Origin: Candidatus Saccharimonadota bacterium
GTDB lineage: Bacteria > Patescibacteriota > Saccharimonadia > Saccharimonadales > UBA4665
Direction of reading: 5' to 3'
DNA length: 64,000 nucleotides
NCBI GenBank assembly: GCA_003164595.1
Contig: PLTT01000007.1
Location: forward strand, 1 to 64,000
Shown here in pieces: positions 61,513 through 64,000 of the stretch. The translations under genes were made by a program, and so were the position numbers. The notes under the pieces are model-generated. The model made no database searches. It was not told the DNA's origin and saw only the letters and a list, made by a program, of their open reading frames with translations. Numbering within the stretch: position 1 is the stretch's first letter; each line of letters starts with the position of its first letter.

Positions 61513-61537
61513 AACCTCTGCAAAATTTGCAGAGGTT
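61513..61537 (-). terminator. Terminator of tRNA-fMet
   Basis: AACCTCTGCAAA pairs with TTTGCAGAGGTT (perfect 12-bp stem, one-base loop), followed by a T run on the minus strand, 10 bp past the tRNA-fMet 3' end. Confidence 0.85.
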
Positions 61538-61547
61538 ATAAAATACT

Positions 61548-61622
61548 TGGTTGCGGGGGCAGGACTCGAACCTGCGACCTTGTGGTTATGAGCCACACGA
61601 GCTGCCGCTGCTCCACCCCGCG
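61548..61622 (-). tRNA. Initiator tRNA-fMet (CAT)
   Basis: Loop CTCATAA gives anticodon CAT. The acceptor has the C1-A72 mismatch that marks initiator tRNAs (CGCGGGG/CCCCGCA), with GGAGCAGCGGCAGCTC in the D-arm and encoded CCA. Confidence 0.95.
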
Positions 61623-61705
61623 ATATCTTTGGTTAGCTAATAATATTTACTATTGATTAGCTGTGTATTTTCTATCATTTATAGTACCAAACAGAGGTAG
61701 AAATG

Positions 61706-62158
61706 TCAATTTGAATTTTGTTTATGGAGTATGAAGTCCATCCAAGCCTGTAGGTTTTTTTCATAGGATGGTTGGTTATTGCTTACAGTGGAGGCATCCG
61801 TCGCTGGACTAACTATTAGCGATAAGTGAGCCAAGGCTACATTCTTTGGCACTATCAGTTCAGTTTCCCCGAGTTGCCCAAGACCAAACTCTTGTCGAGC
61901 AGTAACATCCAGATACTGGTTAGTTCCATAATATTGATTTTGCAGCTGTTGATTAATGTTCTGTAGTTGCTGGACATTATTTTGTTGACTGAGCACTGAA
62001 ATCTGTTTTTGTAGATTATAGTTGGTCTGCAAAGCCTTAACGCCGCTCCAGCTAATAAGAAGTACGATGACCAGAAATACCAATAGCCCAATATTCTTTG
62101 GGTCACGAAGTGATTTCCAGGGTATTTGGTGATAATAAGTGTTTATTTTATTGAACAT
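61706..62158 (-). CDS. DivIC/FtsB-like septum protein
   Basis: The 150-residue protein has one helix (about 23-42), a coiled coil (about 45-80) and YLDVTARQEFGLGQLGETELIVP, the conserved end of DivIC/FtsB-family septum proteins. It would sit in the divisome. It is a monocistronic gene between two tRNAs. Confidence 0.85.
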   Translation of the reverse strand: MFNKINTYYHQIPWKSLRDPKNIGLLVFLVIVLLISWSGVKALQTNYNLQKQISVLSQQNNVQQLQNINQQLQNQYYGTNQYLDVTARQEFGLGQLGETELIVPKNVALAHLSLIVSPATDASTVSNNQPSYEKNLQAWMDFILHKQNSN

Positions 62159-62224
62159 GGGATACTCATATTATAATCTATTTGCAAATCTGATATACTC
62201 TCATCTGTTAACTATATAGACCGA

Positions 62225-62300
62225 GGGGGTGTAGCTCATCGGTTAGAGCAGGCGGCTCATAACCGCTTGGTAGTCGGTTCGATTCCAACCACCCCCACCA
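62225..62300 (+). tRNA. tRNA with CAT anticodon, probable Ile2
   Basis: Loop CTCATAA gives CAT; acceptor GGGGGTG/CACCCCC, encoded CCA. The anticodon arm GAGCAGGCGGCTCATAACC is close to E. coli tRNA-Ile2. With an fMet and a likely elongator Met already present, this is probably the lysidine-modified tRNA-Ile2 substrate of TilS, though the assignment between this and 61012-61087 is inferred. Confidence 0.8.
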
Positions 62301-62396
62301 TAAAGCTTATGTTAATTTGTAAATATTCTGCCTCGGGCATATGCTTTTGCTTAATTTACTATTGACTTTTGCTTTACTTTTTGATAAAGTAAAGCA

Positions 62397-62621
62397 ATGA
62401 AGACTATAACCCTATCAAGCAAAAATCAGGTGGTAATTCCTAGCTCGGTAAGACTAAAGCTTGGTCTTAAAAGTGGCAACAAACTCATCGTGGAAAGTGT
62501 TACCGACACACAAGTAGTTCTTAAGAAAGAGCCAAGTTACAAGGATTTGATCGGCACTATACCTACCCAGAAAAATGATCCCGTGGTACGTATACAAACG
62601 ATTAGAGACAATTGGGAGTAG
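62397..62621 (+). CDS. AbrB-type antitoxin
   Basis: The 74-residue protein has TLSSKNQVVIPSSVRLKLGLKSGNKLIVE, the AbrB/MazE-type swapped hairpin, and a C-terminal toxin-binding tail. It is first in a toxin-antitoxin pair and probably autorepresses. Confidence 0.88.
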   Translation: MKTITLSSKNQVVIPSSVRLKLGLKSGNKLIVESVTDTQVVLKKEPSYKDLIGTIPTQKNDPVVRIQTIRDNWE

Positions 62622-62631
62622 AGTGCCCCGC

Positions 62632-63012
62632 ATGCTTTACATAGACACAAATATTTTTATCTACTTGTTTGAAAATCATGTCTCCTATAGTGAGCGAGTG
62701 GCCAATAAGTTGGAAGAGTATGTAGGCCAAGGTGGACGGTTAATAACATCCTCTATTACCGTTACTGAGTTTTTAGCTGGCACAGATACGTCAAGCCTAG
62801 AGACACTGCATCAAGTACCAAATCTAACTATAATATCGTTGGATGAAAAATTAGCAGAACAAGCAGCTCTTTTACAAAGAAAGGCCAAAATTAAGATTGG
62901 GGATTCTATACATCTAGCTACCGCATTACACTTACGAGCTGAGGCTTTCTTTACTAACGATAAGCAACTATCAAAAATCGTAGAGCAATATATACCAGTT
63001 TTTAATGCTTAG
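62632..63012 (+). CDS. VapC-like PIN-domain toxin
   Basis: The product begins LYIDTNIFIYLFENH, has SSITVTEFLAG with the Glu and KIGDSIHLATALH with the Asp pair, and FFTNDKQL; it is a PIN-type RNase toxin of about 126 residues. A GTG at 62623 (better SD spacing, GGGAG) is an alternative start adding three residues. Confidence 0.87.
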   Translation: MLYIDTNIFIYLFENHVSYSERVANKLEEYVGQGGRLITSSITVTEFLAGTDTSSLETLHQVPNLTIISLDEKLAEQAALLQRKAKIKIGDSIHLATALHLRAEAFFTNDKQLSKIVEQYIPVFNA

Positions 63013-63055
63013 CCATTGCTAGCTGTATTTACCCGAGGAATATATTGATAAAATC

Positions 63056-63087
63056 GTTCTAACTTGGTGTAATGTGCCCCACCATAA
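63056..63087 (-). repeat. WY-family element I
   Basis: The minus strand reads WWGTLHQVRTIL. The DNA matches element J at 30 of 32 positions. Both are in the same orientation and bracket the 119-aa membrane protein gene. Confidence 0.75.
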
Positions 63088-63156
63088 GCATTTTATCTCT
63101 ATCATGGATTAACCTGTATTTGCCTTCAATCGCGCGTAAGTCTATGCTTAAAGAAT

Positions 63157-63516
63157 ATGAGCAAGGTTGCTAAAAGAATTTTACTTTCCTTCATTCTTGC
63201 AGTGCTAATAACCGCTGGGACCTATTTCATAAGTCATAGCTCTCAAGTGTCTTTTACGCAACCATTCGGAGGATGCGCTTTGACTACTTCCAACACATCT
63301 CTGCCATCACAATCACAAAATAAAACAAGCCACGGATTCCCAGCAGAATATAAACAAGATACGCTTCACCAGCTGGCTGGCGGTATATGCGGAGCAAGTT
63401 TAGAATATACACACCAGTACAATTATGGCTATGTAGTGCTTGATGTATTCATTTGGTGGGCGGTTGTCTATGCAATTTTTCAGGTATCTAGACCTAACAA
63501 GAAACAAGCAAAATAG
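63157..63516 (+). CDS. Membrane protein in a repeat-flanked unit
   Basis: The 119-residue protein has a signal-like helix (about 8-26), an extracellular part with two Cys (about 30-88) and a second helix (about 90-110). No family is recognised. It lies between the near-identical repeats I and J, the second of which overlaps its stop codon. Confidence 0.7.
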   Translation: MSKVAKRILLSFILAVLITAGTYFISHSSQVSFTQPFGGCALTTSNTSLPSQSQNKTSHGFPAEYKQDTLHQLAGGICGASLEYTHQYNYGYVVLDVFIWWAVVYAIFQVSRPNKKQAK

Positions 63517-63547
63517 TTCTAACTTGGTGCAATGTGCTCCACCATAA
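63516..63547 (-). repeat. WY-family element J
   Basis: The minus strand reads WWSTLHQVRTIL and the frame stops shortly after. It shares 30 of 32 bases with element I in direct orientation and overlaps the last base of the upstream gene. Confidence 0.75.
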
Positions 63548-63675
63548 TCTTCGCTATAATTTGTCTAAAATAAGATTATATTAATTAGACGTCTTCGGTA
63601 ACTCTATTAATGATTTATTATTAATTGCTTGATGAATCAGCCAATGCCAGTGATAATAACTTGGGTAGTAATAAA

Positions 63676-64000
63676 ATGAAACGAAAAACAATATCAAAAT
63701 GGATTCTATGCATTGTACTTGGTATAGCTGTTGCGACTATGGCCCTATGGGGCAGAGTATCCGATTACATGACACTATCCTCGGCAAACCCTGCGCTGGT
63801 TCAGCTGGCTAAGGATTCTGGCATGAGCAAGCGAGGAGAGATATTATTCTTAAGAACAGATCCCCGAATTGAGTCTGGAACAAAATTCAGCCAAGATTGC
63901 TCGGCCTCGACAAGTAATAATATTGGTTTTTCAGTACTGGGTTGTTATATACCTGGCACTAACCGGATATATCTTTTATCGATGCCTGCGGATCTATATG
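63676..64000 (+). CDS. Partial secreted/membrane protein, cut by window end
   Basis: The first 108 residues include a basic N-terminus with one helix (about 9-25), then an extracellular part containing GEILFLRTDPRIE and SVLGCYIPGTNRIYLLSMP. The LGCY ... RIYL pattern recalls Patescibacterial proteins that continue into a zinc HExxH domain, but that part is outside the window, so the identity is open. Confidence 0.6.
   Translation, partial: MKRKTISKWILCIVLGIAVATMALWGRVSDYMTLSSANPALVQLAKDSGMSKRGEILFLRTDPRIESGTKFSQDCSASTSNNIGFSVLGCYIPGTNRIYLLSMPADLY

Noticed and set aside
63085-63130. C-terminal RelE-like toxin fragment read on the minus strand through element I
   Set aside because: The frame (KYRLIHDRDKMLMVGH) gives a vague resemblance only, has no start, and is not kept in other WY elements.

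Overview
The window looks like a chromosome segment of a Candidatus Saccharibacteria (TM7) or closely related Patescibacteria/CPR bacterium. This is inferred from gene content and style, not from a database search: short genes, tight spacing, a MurA carrying an N-terminal XRE helix-turn-helix, a very short TsaB and TilS, a degenerate PilB/GspE-like protein beside recA, pilin-anchored Thr-rich surface proteins, a TraG/VirD4-like ATPase and UGA used as an ordinary stop. There is no rRNA, CRISPR array, transposase or phage block. Ten tRNA genes were found, all with an encoded CCA.

Layout. 0-1.5 kb: small membrane proteins and a heliorhodopsin. 1.5-6.6 kb: a degraded peptide deformylase fragment behind an orphan 7TM histidine kinase, then a MacB/FtsX-type ABC exporter with an exported accessory protein. 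6.7-18.2 kb: a core block with an LCP cell-wall ligase, yebC-ruvC-ruvA-ruvB, recA-recX, tsaE-tsaB, rny (RNase Y) and a YmdB-type phosphodiesterase. 18.2-27.7 kb: an ABC1 kinase, a half-size MFS protein, a polyprenol/phytol kinase-like enzyme, a TPC-type P1B ATPase, a DrrAB-like ABC exporter, small hydrolases and a PIG-V-like glycosyltransferase. 29-34 kb: murA, glyA, murB. 34-47.8 kb: an accessory region of small independent units (three toxin-antitoxin pairs, two Nudix enzymes, a secreted GH16-like protein, pilin-like and small membrane proteins, a GntR-ABC operon). 47.8-60.9 kb: rimK with its protease partner, the hrcA-grpE-dnaK-dnaJ heat-shock operon with two extra small ORFs, gmk, a conjugation-type ATPase, ftsH and tilS. 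61-64 kb: Met/fMet/Ile2 tRNAs, a short peptide gene with a consensus promoter, a DivIC-like protein, another AbrB-VapC pair and a repeat-flanked membrane-protein gene.

Two patterns stand out. First, many genes place a TATAAT-like box exactly 6-8 nt before the start codon with no Shine-Dalgarno sequence, which predicts leaderless mRNAs; downstream genes of operons instead have strong SD sequences. Second, the accessory genes are separated by short diverged intergenic repeats of at least two families, called here the WY element and the WRG element. They sit next to gene 3' ends and keep a fixed orientation across each gene row, whatever the strand of the genes between them. Their differences are largely at third codon positions of one reading frame. 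The arrangement resembles a gene-cassette array (integron-like in layout, although no integrase is in the window) and is the best candidate for an undescribed system here.
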